Assembly: GCA_019918135.1 (NCBI GenBank)
Contig: WBZZ01006702.1
Location: 136,501 to 200,500, forward strand
Length of the DNA stretch: 64,000 bases
Reading direction: 5' to 3'
From: Paulinella micropora
Taxonomy: Eukaryota; Cercozoa; Imbricatea; Euglyphida; Paulinellidae
Below the pieces are notes generated by a model. That model ran no database searches. It saw only the letters and a list, made by a program, of their open reading frames with translations, and was not told the origin of the DNA. How positions within the stretch are numbered: position 1 is the first letter of the stretch; each line of letters begins with the position of its first letter. Positions 16,972 to 26,358 of the stretch are shown piece by piece. The position numbers were made by a program, and so were the translations under genes.

Positions 16972-18228
16972 ATGGCCACTTGCAACACAATCCCGGCGCA
17001 CGCAAAGCCCTCTAGCAACTTCCAGGAGCTGGCGGTAGCAGCTCATGAGGATATCTTGACTTTCGAGTCTTACTCCAAAGCGGCGCAGCAAGGGCACGCG
17101 GACGCGCAATACCGGCTGGCCCAGTGGTACGCGCCCTCGTTGGTACTGACCGAAGCGGAAAAAGTTTATAGCATTTTTTATATCAAGGGCGAGCCTCGCC
17201 TTCCGGACAGGATTGCCCAAGCACTGCCCTGGTACCAGAGTGCAGCCGAGCAAGGGCATGTGCAGGCGCAGAGGTGCCTGGGAGATTATTACGGAGACGC
17301 TGGAGACGAAGTTATGGCCTGTCATTGGTACCACAAGGCGGCCGAACAAGGAGAGACGACCGCACAGGTCGAGATCGCTGTACGTCTGGCGCAGGGCACG
17401 GGTGTGGCAAAAAGAGACGAGGCCAGGGCCCTGGCCTGGTATTGCCAGGCTTCACAACAAGCAGGCGCGGAGGCTACGTCAGCACTCCTGGTAGACAGGC
17501 TCGCGCACGGCCGGGGGGCAGAGGTGGGCCTTTTGGTGGCCAAGTACTATGCACACGGACCGGAAGCTGGGCACCCCTGCACTGAGCCTAATGCAGCTTT
17601 TTGGTATGTGCAGGTGGCCTCGGCCCGGCCAAAGCATTGGCGCGCAGAACCTTGTGTGGCAGAGGCGCAATGCAGAGTGGGCCAAGCCTTTGCCCAGGGC
17701 GAGTGGGGCCTGGAAAAAAATGAGGCCGAGGCCTTTGCGTGGTATGGCCAGGCCGCTGTGCACGGGAATGCAACTGCGCAGCTAGAAACGGCAGCTCGTC
17801 TGCTACAAGGCCGGGGCGTGCAGCCAGACGCGGCGCAAGGCTTCGACTGGCTGCTCAAAGCGGCCAGGCAGGGCTGTGTTGCTGCGCAGTGCAAGCTCTC
17901 TGCCTGGCTGGCGCAGGGGTGCCAGCCCGCCGGGGAGCAGACAGAGAAGGGGGAGCAGGCCTATGGGTGGGGTCACGAGGCAAAAAACTCTGCGGGGAGA
18001 AGGTTAGCCGCCTATAAGGCCGCGCTTTGGTATCAACGCGCAGTGTTCGGGCACGACCCACACGCGCAGTTCCGCTTGGGGTTGTGCTACGAAGCAGGCA
18101 CAGGTGTTGCCAGGGATGCGGTGCGGGCCGGAGCCTGGTACGCACGGTCCGCGGCACAAGGGTACGCTGCGGCGGAGCTCAGACAAGGTTTCGTAGCCAC
18201 GGCGCGGTCCAACAGGCAAGTTGTTTAA
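16972..18228 (+). CDS. Sel1-repeat protein
   Basis: 418 residues from a strong ATG (accATGg). It is built from about ten Sel1-like repeats of around 36 residues with the pattern A-x-W-Y-x-x-A-A-x-x-G-x-x-x-A-Q-x-x-L, for example ALPWYQSAAEQGHVQAQRCL, ACHWYHKAAEQGETTAQVEI and AFAWYGQAAVHGNATAQLE. Sel1 repeats form a superhelix for protein binding. A regulatory or host-interaction role is likely, but partners cannot be read from sequence. No signal peptide is seen. A fragment of this gene recurs at 22759-22835, and related Sel1 sequence lies at 38232-38477 and 47083-48312. Confidence 0.88.
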   Translation: MATCNTIPAHAKPSSNFQELAVAAHEDILTFESYSKAAQQGHADAQYRLAQWYAPSLVLTEAEKVYSIFYIKGEPRLPDRIAQALPWYQSAAEQGHVQAQRCLGDYYGDAGDEVMACHWYHKAAEQGETTAQVEIAVRLAQGTGVAKRDEARALAWYCQASQQAGAEATSALLVDRLAHGRGAEVGLLVAKYYAHGPEAGHPCTEPNAAFWYVQVASARPKHWRAEPCVAEAQCRVGQAFAQGEWGLEKNEAEAFAWYGQAAVHGNATAQLETAARLLQGRGVQPDAAQGFDWLLKAARQGCVAAQCKLSAWLAQGCQPAGEQTEKGEQAYGWGHEAKNSAGRRLAAYKAALWYQRAVFGHDPHAQFRLGLCYEAGTGVARDAVRAGAWYARSAAQGYAAAELRQGFVATARSNRQVV

Positions 18229-18352
18229 ATAACATTCTTTTGTTTGCGTTTCACTCGGCGCTGCTGCTGCTAAACCTGTCCCGGGTCTGGGGTCTGCGGC
18301 GCCGACAAGCCCCGCGTCGCTGCAGGACAAAATTTAAAAGATTTTGCTTTAG

Positions 18353-19010
18353 TCATCCGTACTTTTTTAATAAATCCATCCCCCCCCCCCCTCCCCTCCC
18401 CCCCGTCCCCCGATTGAGGACTTTCGCACCGCCTAACACGTAGATCAAGCCGCCCAACACGGCTGCGCAAGCGTCTTCACGGGCTTCGAGGAGGGGCGCC
18501 ACCTCTTGCCAACTGTCGTGTGCAAGGTCGTAGCGCTCGACCGTAGACAGCACCCGCCCGCTACCAGAAGGCTGTGGTCCTCGATAGAAGCGGCCATCGC
18601 GCCCAGCAAACCCAGCGTGCTGGGCAGGCTGCCCGCCCCCCCCCGCCTAGCCCAGCGCTGCAGCCCCCTCCAGCCCGCACTAGCGGGCTGGTGTAGAGAC
18701 GTTCCATGGTAGGCAGAGGTCGGTGGTCGGGGCTCACGCCGCCTAAGACATACAGTACACCGTCAACAGAGGCACACGCTGCGTGTGAGCGCGGGGTGAG
18801 GAGCCTGCGGCTTGCTTCCTTCCAGCCCAGCACGCCCCCCGGATAGAAGTGAACGGTGTCAAGCAGGGCCCTTTGACCAGGGGCGCCGCCAAAGCCGCCA
18901 AAGACGTACAGCGCCTGCGGTTCGAGCTGCAGGATTTTTTTTTCGCGTATTACTTGGGCGAGGTCGGGTGCCCGCAGGAAAGAAGCTGGAGATCCAGCTA
19001 CAAAATGCAA
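18353..19010 (-). pseudogene. Kelch-repeat gene remnant
   Basis: Minus-strand sequence encodes Kelch blades in more than one frame: ALYVFGGFGG (about 18900), GVLYVLGGVSPD (about 18745), then after frame changes LSTVERYDLAHDSW and GLIYVLGGAK (about 18430-18550). A poly-G run at about 18640 and another near 18570 mark the frame changes. The 5' end is missing: at about 19000 it abuts a plus-strand gene whose upstream part reads through the Kelch antisense. No BTB domain is present. This looks like a broken Kelch gene joined by rearrangement to unrelated sequence. Confidence 0.65.
18670..18691. terminator. GC-rich hairpin
   Basis: Arms ccagcccgc and gcgggctgg (9 bp, perfect) with the 4-base loop acta. 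The identical arms occur at 52970-52991. A role in ending transcription is inferred only. Confidence 0.3.
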
Positions 19011-19105
19011 GCTTTGGCTACCGTTCCTTGGTTCAGGAGGCGATCGCCGCCCAGGAGGTTACTGACGAGCTTACGAAGGAATGCCTCCCTGTACCGGCAT
19101 CGTGG

Positions 19106-19999
19106 ATGTTCCCTTCTACAGAGAAGGATACAGACGCAAAGTATGAGCTGGTGTATAATGGATTGCTAAAGTTCCTTTCAACTCGTTTTTCGACGCAAGA
19201 TTTTGAAGTTATTTTTGTCGACGTCGGAAGCGACATTCTGGATACTAAGCGCAGCGGCCAACGTGACGTGTGTGTCCTGAAAACCTTTCAGAAGCTGTAT
19301 GAAGAAGAAAAACAAAAGCTCAAGGGATTTTGTTCCCTGAAAATAGAGGTGTACGGGGCAGGCTGCGACATGCACGCGCCATCGCTGGCGAAGGCAAGGG
19401 ATGAGCTCCACCAGTTTGTTACTCGTGCTACATCATGGAAAAGAAACCAGGACTTGGCGCGGGCTTTTGCTTACGGGGTGTTTCAGCTGGCGTTCATGGA
19501 AGACGCGCGCAAACCCAACCGGGCCAACCGCTGCTTTGCGCAGGCCCTGGTGACGTACGATACTGTTGTGGCCAAGCAGCTGGTGGATGAATCCGCTCCT
19601 GAGGAATCGGCGAGCAACTACGTCAAGAATTACTTAGCACTTCGCCCAGAGGTGGCTACAAAACAGGACGTGGTGGACAGGGTTGGTGAAGAAGTCAAAA
19701 AAGAACCAAAGAAAACGCTGGAGCAACTGAGTAGCTGCTACGTCATTGAGTTCCCCCTGCGCAAACGTCCTTTCTACTTCAATGGGCAATACCCCTACTG
19801 GATTGATAATCCAAACAGCGGGATCAAGCATTACATATCAAGGGCAGAGTTTGAGAGGCAATATACAACAAGGGACTTTGATTTGATGGTCGCAGAGCTC
19901 CGTAAGCATAACTCGGAGGTGCCGGCTGGAGTGAATTACAATAATTTACAATTCCTGTTCGAAGAAGAACCACCGACACGTATAGAAGTAGCTGAGTGA
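19106..19999 (+). CDS. Unknown protein, 5' end probably lost
   Basis: 297 residues from the first in-frame ATG. The open frame begins at 18812, and natural-looking protein (QLQNASFGYRSLVQEAIAA) appears from about 18985, right where the antisense Kelch remnant ends, so the original start may have been cut off. The globular sequence has hydrophobic strands (FEVIFVDVGSDIL about residues 33-45; LKIEVYGAGCDM about 75-86) and a Tyr-rich part near the C-terminus (YFNGQYPYWIDN). I recognise no family. Confidence 0.55.
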   Translation: MFPSTEKDTDAKYELVYNGLLKFLSTRFSTQDFEVIFVDVGSDILDTKRSGQRDVCVLKTFQKLYEEEKQKLKGFCSLKIEVYGAGCDMHAPSLAKARDELHQFVTRATSWKRNQDLARAFAYGVFQLAFMEDARKPNRANRCFAQALVTYDTVVAKQLVDESAPEESASNYVKNYLALRPEVATKQDVVDRVGEEVKKEPKKTLEQLSSCYVIEFPLRKRPFYFNGQYPYWIDNPNSGIKHYISRAEFERQYTTRDFDLMVAELRKHNSEVPAGVNYNNLQFLFEEEPPTRIEVAE

Positions 20000-20105
20000 C
20001 AATTACAAAAAATCTTGTGGCCCAAGGAGCATTATTTACCAGCCCGCTAAGCGCAGGCTTTAGGTTGGGGCGGTTGTCTTATAATTTTCGAGTGCCGGGG
20101 AGCAC

Positions 20106-20521
20106 ATGTTTGAGCTGCAAGGCAAGGAAGTAAAGGCGACGGTCGAGGAAGATGGCTCGCTGCATTTGCAACACAGATCTGTTTGGGATATTAACCTGAG
20201 TTTGCAAGCTCAGTCCGAGCGGGAGAGGCTCTCCCTGGAACTCCAGAAACGCCGCGAGGATTTGACCCTTGTACGTAAGGATTTGCAAGCGCTCGAACTA
20301 GGCAGATCTCGCTCCAAGGTAGATCTACGCCTCCCCCCTCGCTAGCGGCCCATGGCGACAAGCTTTTTATTAGTGGTTACAATGATGGCTACGTGCGCAT
20401 GTTTTCGCATCAGTGCCTCAGTGTCGCCAAAACAACAACTACTTTTGTACCAGAGCTCGCGAAAAAGGCAATGTTGCAGGAAAACCAGGAAAGCACCGCC
20501 TTTTTTGGTCGTAGCACATAA
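20106..20521 (+). CDS. Small unknown protein with a frame break at a C6 run
   Basis: Begins ATG 20106. The first part (about 75 residues) ends in a coiled-coil-like stretch (SERERLSLELQKRREDLTL). At the C6 run 20333-20338 the natural frame moves by one base and continues as GDKLFISGYNDGYVRMFSH, a strand pattern like a single WD or beta-propeller blade, to a stop at 20521. Together about 138 residues. No family is assigned. Confidence 0.5.
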
Positions 20522-20776
20522 CAAAAGAAAAGAATTAAAACTACGAGCACATTGGATTGCAATTTTGATTCTGGGAGTAAAACCTAGAATAAATGATCGG
20601 GAGAGGGACAGAAAATGTGGAAGAGAAAGGGAAAGGGGAAGGGGAGGGCCTCTTAATGCGGGGGGGGGGGGGGATAAAAATGCTTCCCCTCTCTTCTATT
20701 TTTCTCTCCTTCCCTCCGCTCGTTAAGAAAACCTCTATAGTCATAAATAAATCTTAAAAGAATCGACCAAAGTAAA

Positions 20777-22321
20777 ATGTCCAGCCAGGCCATTTCCCCC
20801 GCCGTCGGACTGCCACCAGCGGTGGCACAGGTGACCTATAAAATGGGCGACGCTCAGGTGGCACTACAGAACTTGCCGATCCTTGCATCTTACACAGAGG
20901 AAAAACTGGTTGCAAAAGGTGTTCTAAGGACGGCGGACGGATTTTTCTGGATCAGAAGGGCTATCCAAGCGTTTCTAAATTGCGACGAGGCAAAGGCACG
21001 CGATGCATGGAAATACATACGCAAAAAGGACGAAAATGCGGGCACCGGGGAAAAATTCCTTGTCTACCGGGAGGCTATTTTTCCGGTGTCAGGTGGCGGT
21101 ACGGGGCGGCCGGTCCCGGTGGCCACTCACCCTGATATATTGAAGATTTTGTCGCAACTGCGCAAGGGCAAAGCTTTACGAGAAGAGATGGCGCAGGTTT
21201 ATTCAAGAACACTCAATGGAGACAGAGATTGTGAAGCAATCTTCGCGGTCAAGCGTAAGCAAGTGTCCTCTGCCACGCGAAAGGCCGCACTGAGTTCATT
21301 CAAACGCTCCAAGCACGCGGACAGCGACGATGAGGAGGGAGAAAACGCGCCGGTCGTCGAGGTGTCAAAGCTCGATATAGCCTTGCGACACAATGAATTC
21401 ATGCAATTACAACTTAACTACAAGGAGCTTCAACACCAACTTGCTTTGAAAGAGGCGGAGCATGAGAAGCAACTAATCATAAAGGAACAACTAGTAGAAC
21501 TGCAGAAAAAGGAATTGGAAATCGCCAGGAAGGAGCAAGCAAAGGATCTGGAAATTGCCAAGAGAGACCAAATCATTGCTGTGCGATTGGCCGAGGACGC
21601 GGCGTTGCAGAAACGGCGAGCCTTTCTTGGACTTGAAGCCAAGGAGGTTGTTCCGGCAAGTGCCACGGTTAAGAACAAAATCACACTCATGCGGACCCTG
21701 GGGCGTGCATTCCCGGAGGACATGGCGAGATTTCTCTCAGCTTTTTCTACTGCTGAATTCAAGAATGCTTATGAAAAGCACGTTCGTAAAATACTCGGCA
21801 GCGATAACAACCTGCGCCTTACCGCGGTGGGCCGAGCCGAGGCAAACGAGGTTGCGGGCCGCGCGGCTCTGACAGAACTACAGCGCGCAGCCCGTGCCAT
21901 GCTCAAGCTCACCGACAAGCAGGTACAGAAGCATTTTTCCACTCGCAATTGGCCCCGTATTCTGGCTGGTGTTACGGGCGTAATTTGTTCGCGCTTACCA
22001 CGCAAAGTTAAAGCTTCAACAGAGATTTGTCTGGCACACTTATGCATCTACCTGCACGCCTTCGTGGAGTACGGCCAGGCGTCTCGTGAAGTTTATAATT
22101 TTGAACAACTTAAACACTACCAAGAGACAACACGCATGGTGTTTTCGGACATTGTCGATGGAGAGCAGCTCTTTTTGTATACGCTGGACGAGCCAGACGG
22201 CGTTGTAAAAAGCCCTGGCGAAATTGAGGCGCGACAGCGCTGTGCGCGGCTGGGGGATTGTGTGGAGACGCGCGCATTCTGGGAAGAGCGTGGTTTGCCT
22301 TGCGAATATCTGTACGCCTAA
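20777..22321 (+). CDS. BRO-like N-terminus plus long coiled coil, 514 residues
   Basis: The N-terminal region (about 50-110) contains WIRRAIQAFLNCDEAKARDAW, similar in spacing to the N-terminal domain of the HNH protein (GIAKFTECDQGTARKKW), so the two share a module that may bind DNA. Residues about 205-285 form a strongly charged coiled coil (LVELQKKELEIARKEQ, KDLEIAKRDQ). The C-terminal 230 residues are globular and unrecognised. The frame is intact. A regulator or BRO-type accessory protein is the best guess. Confidence 0.7.
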   Translation: MSSQAISPAVGLPPAVAQVTYKMGDAQVALQNLPILASYTEEKLVAKGVLRTADGFFWIRRAIQAFLNCDEAKARDAWKYIRKKDENAGTGEKFLVYREAIFPVSGGGTGRPVPVATHPDILKILSQLRKGKALREEMAQVYSRTLNGDRDCEAIFAVKRKQVSSATRKAALSSFKRSKHADSDDEEGENAPVVEVSKLDIALRHNEFMQLQLNYKELQHQLALKEAEHEKQLIIKEQLVELQKKELEIARKEQAKDLEIAKRDQIIAVRLAEDAALQKRRAFLGLEAKEVVPASATVKNKITLMRTLGRAFPEDMARFLSAFSTAEFKNAYEKHVRKILGSDNNLRLTAVGRAEANEVAGRAALTELQRAARAMLKLTDKQVQKHFSTRNWPRILAGVTGVICSRLPRKVKASTEICLAHLCIYLHAFVEYGQASREVYNFEQLKHYQETTRMVFSDIVDGEQLFLYTLDEPDGVVKSPGEIEARQRCARLGDCVETRAFWEERGLPCEYLYA

Positions 22322-22669
22322 TTCTGCTCTGGCTCGGATTGTTGGTTCCTTATAATTAGTTGCAAATTTTTCTTAATTAACTTTTCTGAGCTCTCGGGAA
22401 AGAGGGTAAGGGTAAGAAAAAAGCAAAAAAAATTTACTTGCTTGATTCTTTGCATTTAAAAGAGGAAAGGAAGCGCTCCCCCCCCCCCTTTCCTCCCCCG
22501 CTCCCTCTCCTTTAAATTTGTCTTGTGCCTCCCCTTCCCTATACTTCTCCCTTGCCCCCCCTGAGCCCGGGGGGCTCAAAGAGCAGGGGGCAGAACTGAA
22601 AAAAAAATAGATACATGAAACGCCTCCACTAACCCCCGCCATGCCGGGCACCCCCTCCCTCTCCCTCTC
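22322..22669. other. Intergenic stretch
   Basis: AT-rich start (cttaattaacttttc), then C-rich pyrimidine tract. A hairpin with arms tgagccc/gggctca lies at 22562-22578. No gene is seen. Confidence 0.35.
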
Positions 22670-22732
22670 TTGGTTCTCGGTGCCAAGAATAAAACTTTGT
22701 CAGGGATTTTTTTATTAATTTCTTTTTGTACA
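22670..22732 (-). repeat. Element E, copy e
   Basis: Plus-strand order: cttggttctcggtgccaaga, ataaaactttgtcaggga, tttttttattaatttc, tttttgtaca. It is the reverse complement of copies a and b and almost base-for-base like copy b. It stands directly before a Sel1 fragment, as copy d stands before the intact Sel1 gene. Confidence 0.6.
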
Positions 22733-22758
22733 TTCTTAGCGCGCTCTCCCGCGCGCAC

Positions 22759-22835
22759 GGGCGTGGCAAAAAGAGACGAGGCCACGTCAGCACTCCTGGT
22801 AGACAGGCTCATGCACGGCCGGGGGATAGAGCTAC
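22759..22835 (+). pseudogene. Sel1 gene fragment
   Basis: Matches two separated parts of the 16972 gene almost exactly: acgggcgtggcaaaaagaga plus cgaggcc (from about 17398-17424), joined directly to acgtcagcactcctggtaga plus caggctc and gcacggccggggg (from about 17477-17518). About 50 bp between them are deleted. It has no start and is a decayed duplicate. Confidence 0.75.
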
Positions 22836-22850
22836 CAAAAAAAAATACTA

Positions 22851-23147
22851 CTACCAGTTCGGGGTAGTACACTGCACCTGTGTTGTCAGGTGTGCAAGTC
22901 CTTGCTTGACCAAGATGGCATTTGCTTCCTTAATTGCCTTCTCTTTGTTTTGGATCTTGGCGTACTCCACCGCACATTTTTCCAGGTACGCCAAGTACGG
23001 GAAACACTTGTTGGCAACAATGTCGTCCTGTTCATATTGTTCCATGCAAGACGCAGTAGCCCTGAGAGCTTTGACCAAGGCGGACTGAAGCTGCGCATAG
23101 TTGAAACTGTTTATGCAAATAACCTTTTTTCCTAGCTTTGATAACAT
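22851..23147 (-). CDS. Small helical protein
   Basis: 98 residues from ATG 23147, mostly helical (AQLQSALVKALRATASCMEQ, then LEKCAVEYAKIQNKEKAIKE). It starts only 10 bases after the stop of the zinc-binding gene on the same strand, so the two could be co-transcribed or be parts of one original gene. No family is recognised. Confidence 0.5.
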   Translation of the reverse strand: MLSKLGKKVICINSFNYAQLQSALVKALRATASCMEQYEQDDIVANKCFPYLAYLEKCAVEYAKIQNKEKAIKEANAILVKQGLAHLTTQVQCTTPNW

Positions 23148-23156
23148 CTTGGCAAT

Positions 23157-23638
23157 TTAGCCGTACAGATCTACTTTGCCCAGAAGAGATTCAACGACTT
23201 GCGTAGGAATGTACATGAAAACAGAAAAGACCTCTTCTTGTACGTAAGGCCTTTCGTTTGTTGGGTTGGGGTATTGATACTCTAGGCGTAGCGTGGGGTA
23301 GCCAAAGACCTCTATCAGATGTGCCAGCAAATCTTTGACTTTTACATCCGACGCTTTCTTTTGATCGGGTTCATGCGCAGAATATTGAAATGCATGTCTA
23401 GATGCGAACAGGTTTCATGGTTCGACTTGGAGCAACACCGACAGATCCAGTTGGATTCGGGGTTGTGAGTAGCTGAGTACTTATTAGAAGCGTTGTTCTT
23501 TCCCTTGGAGTCGCAATAGTAACAAGCTGGGACTTGTTTTTGGACAGGCCGTTCAGCAAATGGGATCGAGGCAAACGCAAAGCGAAAACTAAATAGGGTG
23601 TCTGCTCCCTCGACGTCGACGGCGCTAAAGTCTGCCAT
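23157..23638 (-). CDS. Cys/His zinc-binding protein with a frame break
   Basis: From ATG 23638 the first 98 residues carry CYYC, then CRCC, then HETCSHLDMH, a metal-binding cluster of treble-clef or PHD-like spacing. That frame stops right after a basic KRKRRM. The neighbouring frame, one base back, continues sensibly (VKDLLAHLIEVFGYPTLRLE) to a stop at 23157, so the gene probably encoded about 160 residues. The break is near an A-rich string (aaaagaaag). The function could be DNA or protein binding. Confidence 0.5.
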
Positions 23639-23727
23639 AGCAAGGGTGCTCGGCCCGGCCCCTTGGCTTAGCCTAATGCAACACGCAAGGCACAGGTCAT
23701 AGAATCCAAATTTAGAAAAGAAATGGA

Positions 23728-23750
23728 GGGGGGGGGGGGCGCCCCCCCCC
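23728..23750. terminator. G12-CG-C9 palindrome
   Basis: Twelve G, CG, nine C. It lies 3' of the F-box/LRR gene (23892-24842, minus) and upstream of the zinc-binding gene. Same design as 4942-4963. Confidence 0.35.
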
Positions 23751-23891
23751 TGGAGGACTGTGTTTTGATTTTATTAAACATACAATTTTGTAACAACCAC
23801 ATAATTTACAGCTTTGTCGCGCTCGGCAGCAACAGACACAGTGACAACGCCAGACAATTCGTTTGCTCTTTTTCTTCTTTTTGTCTTTCCT

Positions 23892-24842
23892 TTAATACGC
23901 TAGCAGGCCTATGTCGACCCCGCACCCTGTCAGATCGACTGTACAAAGAGCCGGAAGCTTAGCGGCCAGCGTTGCCTGCGCCGCTCCGGTAATGCCCGGA
24001 CAATAAGAGAGGTCCAGCTCCCGCAAGCGCCGAGGCATTTGCACGAGGTAAGGCAGGCTCTCTTCCGTAAGCCCAGAGCATCCAGCTAGCCTCAGGCGTC
24101 GGAGCTTAGGGAAACCACACAAGCGCGCCAGCCCCGCGTTTGAAAGGCGTGTGCAAAAGGCCAAGCTTAGCTCCCGGAGCTCACGCATCTCGGACAAATG
24201 CGCCAGCCCTGCGTCCGTGATTTGGGAGCAGCTGCCAAGATTTAAATACTGCGTCGCTCGGAGCTGTTGCAAATGCGCTAGCCCCGTGTCGCTTATCCCT
24301 CGACAGTCGTATAGTGTGAGTTGTTGCAAATTACGCAAACCCGACAGGTGCTGCAAACCCTTGTTGGTAATTCTGAAGCATCCACACAAATTCAGACTGC
24401 GCAAGCCGCGCAAGCCCGCTAGGTGCGCTAGTCCTACATCTGTGATTTGAAAGCAACGGCCAAGGTGAAGGCTGTGCAGCCCGTGAGAGCCCGCTAGGTG
24501 CGCCAGCTCGGCGTCCGTCAAACAAGCGCTTTGCTTGAACGACAACTGGTTGATGTTAAGAGCTCGCAGGCCCTGCAGGGCGGACCTAGCGGGCTCTTGC
24601 CTGAATCCGTAGTGAAAGTCCACGTGGCCAATGGTGACCCCCGCCCGGCGCCAAACGTTGCACCAATTTGCGAAGCTCTTTGTATCCTTGTCACTGCACA
24701 AAGCCACGGTGTTGATGTGCAAGCGCCTCCAAACGTTCTTGTTTTGGAGCAGTTCCGACAATCTGCGGCTGGCTAGGCAAAGGGGCTCTAACTCGGTCCA
24801 ATCCATGAACATAAGCACACTGCGCCAGAGATCAGCGTGCAA
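23892..24842 (-). CDS. F-box and leucine-rich-repeat protein
   Basis: 316 residues from ATG 24842. An F-box-like start (ADLWRSVLMFMDWTELEPLCLASRRL, about 3-28) is followed from about residue 95 by eight or nine LRRs of the Cys-containing type, as in LTLYDCRGISDTGLAHL and LNLGSCSQITDAGLAHL. This is the AMN1/FBXL layout. Such proteins recruit targets to SCF ubiquitin ligases. In giant viruses they are thought to redirect host ubiquitination. The frame is intact, and a broken paralogue follows at 24945-26207. Confidence 0.86.
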   Translation of the reverse strand: MHADLWRSVLMFMDWTELEPLCLASRRLSELLQNKNVWRRLHINTVALCSDKDTKSFANWCNVWRRAGVTIGHVDFHYGFRQEPARSALQGLRALNINQLSFKQSACLTDAELAHLAGSHGLHSLHLGRCFQITDVGLAHLAGLRGLRSLNLCGCFRITNKGLQHLSGLRNLQQLTLYDCRGISDTGLAHLQQLRATQYLNLGSCSQITDAGLAHLSEMRELRELSLAFCTRLSNAGLARLCGFPKLRRLRLAGCSGLTEESLPYLVQMPRRLRELDLSYCPGITGAAQATLAAKLPALCTVDLTGCGVDIGLLAY

Positions 24843-24944
24843 ATTAAGCAGACGAGGCGAATGGGGTTCTGATAAGTTTTGTATTGTCAGGATTGCACCA
24901 ATAAATTAAAAAAAAACAACTTCAGTTTGGTGCAAAACTTTTTA

Positions 24945-26207
24945 TTATAAGAAATAAATCTGTACTTCAAGTTGGATGGGGAGAGGACAGGGACAGATCG
25001 TGCTTTCTCTCATCCACCCCCCCCCCCCCCGCCTCTTTCTTCTCTCGCTCCTAGTTTTCAGTGCCCCCCCCCCCCCCCTGCAGAGCTCTAGCCCAGCTGC
25101 TGTCACCCGGGGGCAACCCCGGGTGCTCAGGCTCTGCAGGGGGCGGAGGCTTGGCAAGTGGGCCAAGCCGGCGTCCGTAATCAGTACACACCTATCTAGA
25201 TATAGCTTGTTCAGCCGTGGCAATTTGGCCAGAAACACCAGCGCACCGTCGCCGAGCAGGGGGCAATCCCTCAGGTCCAGGTGAGACAGGTTCTTGAGTG
25301 TGGACAGGTGCAGCAGCGCTCCGTCGGAAAGCCGTGCCAGGCCTCGCAGCCTCGCTTCAGGTCCACTAGCAAGGACAAGGGCGCGAGACCCTCGTTTGTG
25401 AAGCGGGCGTTATTGTTCAGATGCAGGCATTGCAGCCGCCTAAGCTTTAGCAAATGAGCCAGCCCCACGTTGGTCATAGGGCTACAGTTGGCAATCCGCA
25501 GCCTCCGGAGCGTACTTACGCCCGAGAGCACCTGGGCCTGGACATGTGGGGCTAGTATAAACCCCGAGCTCGAGGCCTTTCAGCTGGGGCAGTCTGCGCA
25601 CTACCTCTACCACATATTGCATGGCCACATTGCACCCCTTCAGGTTTAGATAGCGCAGGCCCCGCAGAACGGTGAGTTGCCCTAGACCCGCACCCGTCAG
25701 CCGCTGGGCCGAGGGAATAAATGACAGAGCTTCCCTCCCTGGCTTGGTAACGATCGATTGCAAAACACGTTCACAATTCCACAACAAAGCCAGCGCCGCA
25801 AAGTCCGACTGCCGTGGGCCTTCCACGACCACCGCGTGCACTTGCGTCCTTGTGCGCCACAGCTCGGCGCAGACTTGTAGCCTCTCCGCCGGATCCTTAG
25901 GTAGCCGCAGGGACCCGCAGCTGGCCCATTCCTGCCAGACTTGACGAGGGACGGGGCCCGTGATTCGCTGAAGGTCCAGAGCAAAGGCGCGCTGCCGGGG
26001 GCGCAGCGCGCGGCTCGCACGACACACGCGTGCCAAAACCGCAAAAAGCCACAAGGGATCGCTGGCCACGAAAGCACAGACCAGCGCCCACAGCTCCTCG
26101 GGCAGCGCCAGGACCAGCTGCGGGTACTTTTTCGAGTGCTCCAGACACAGGCGCTTGTGGGTTTCGACGAGGGCCCGCTTCCACATGTCGGCCAAAAGCG
26201 CCAACAA
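24945..26207 (-). CDS. Second F-box/LRR protein, broken frame
   Basis: ATG 26207 opens a 241-residue frame with an F-box-like part (LALPEELWALVCAFVASDPLWL, about 33-54) and the first LRRs (LRGLRYLNLKGCN). The LRR sequence continues in other frames at about 25531-25370 (LRRLRIANCSPMTNVGLAHL) and 25238-25080 (LNKLYLDRCVLITDAGLAHL). At least two frame changes therefore separate three coherent pieces. The tail after 25080 runs into poly-G/C and part of element E. It may be a decaying paralogue of 23892-24842, or affected by sequence errors. Confidence 0.6.
25048..25065 (-). repeat. Partial element E
   Basis: ctcctagttttcagtgcc is the reverse complement of the last block of copy a. The AT-rich blocks are replaced by a C run. 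Confidence 0.4.
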
Positions 26208-26358
26208 AAGTTTGTGAACGTCTGGGGCGGGGCTTTGTTAAAGAAGCCGCACTCCCCCCCCCCCCCCCCTCTGTCTGTCCCTCTCTCTCTCGTAAGGGGG
26301 GGGTGCCCCGCCCGCCCCTCAGAGGGGATAGTGCGTCCCTCGATGAGTAAAAGCAGTA

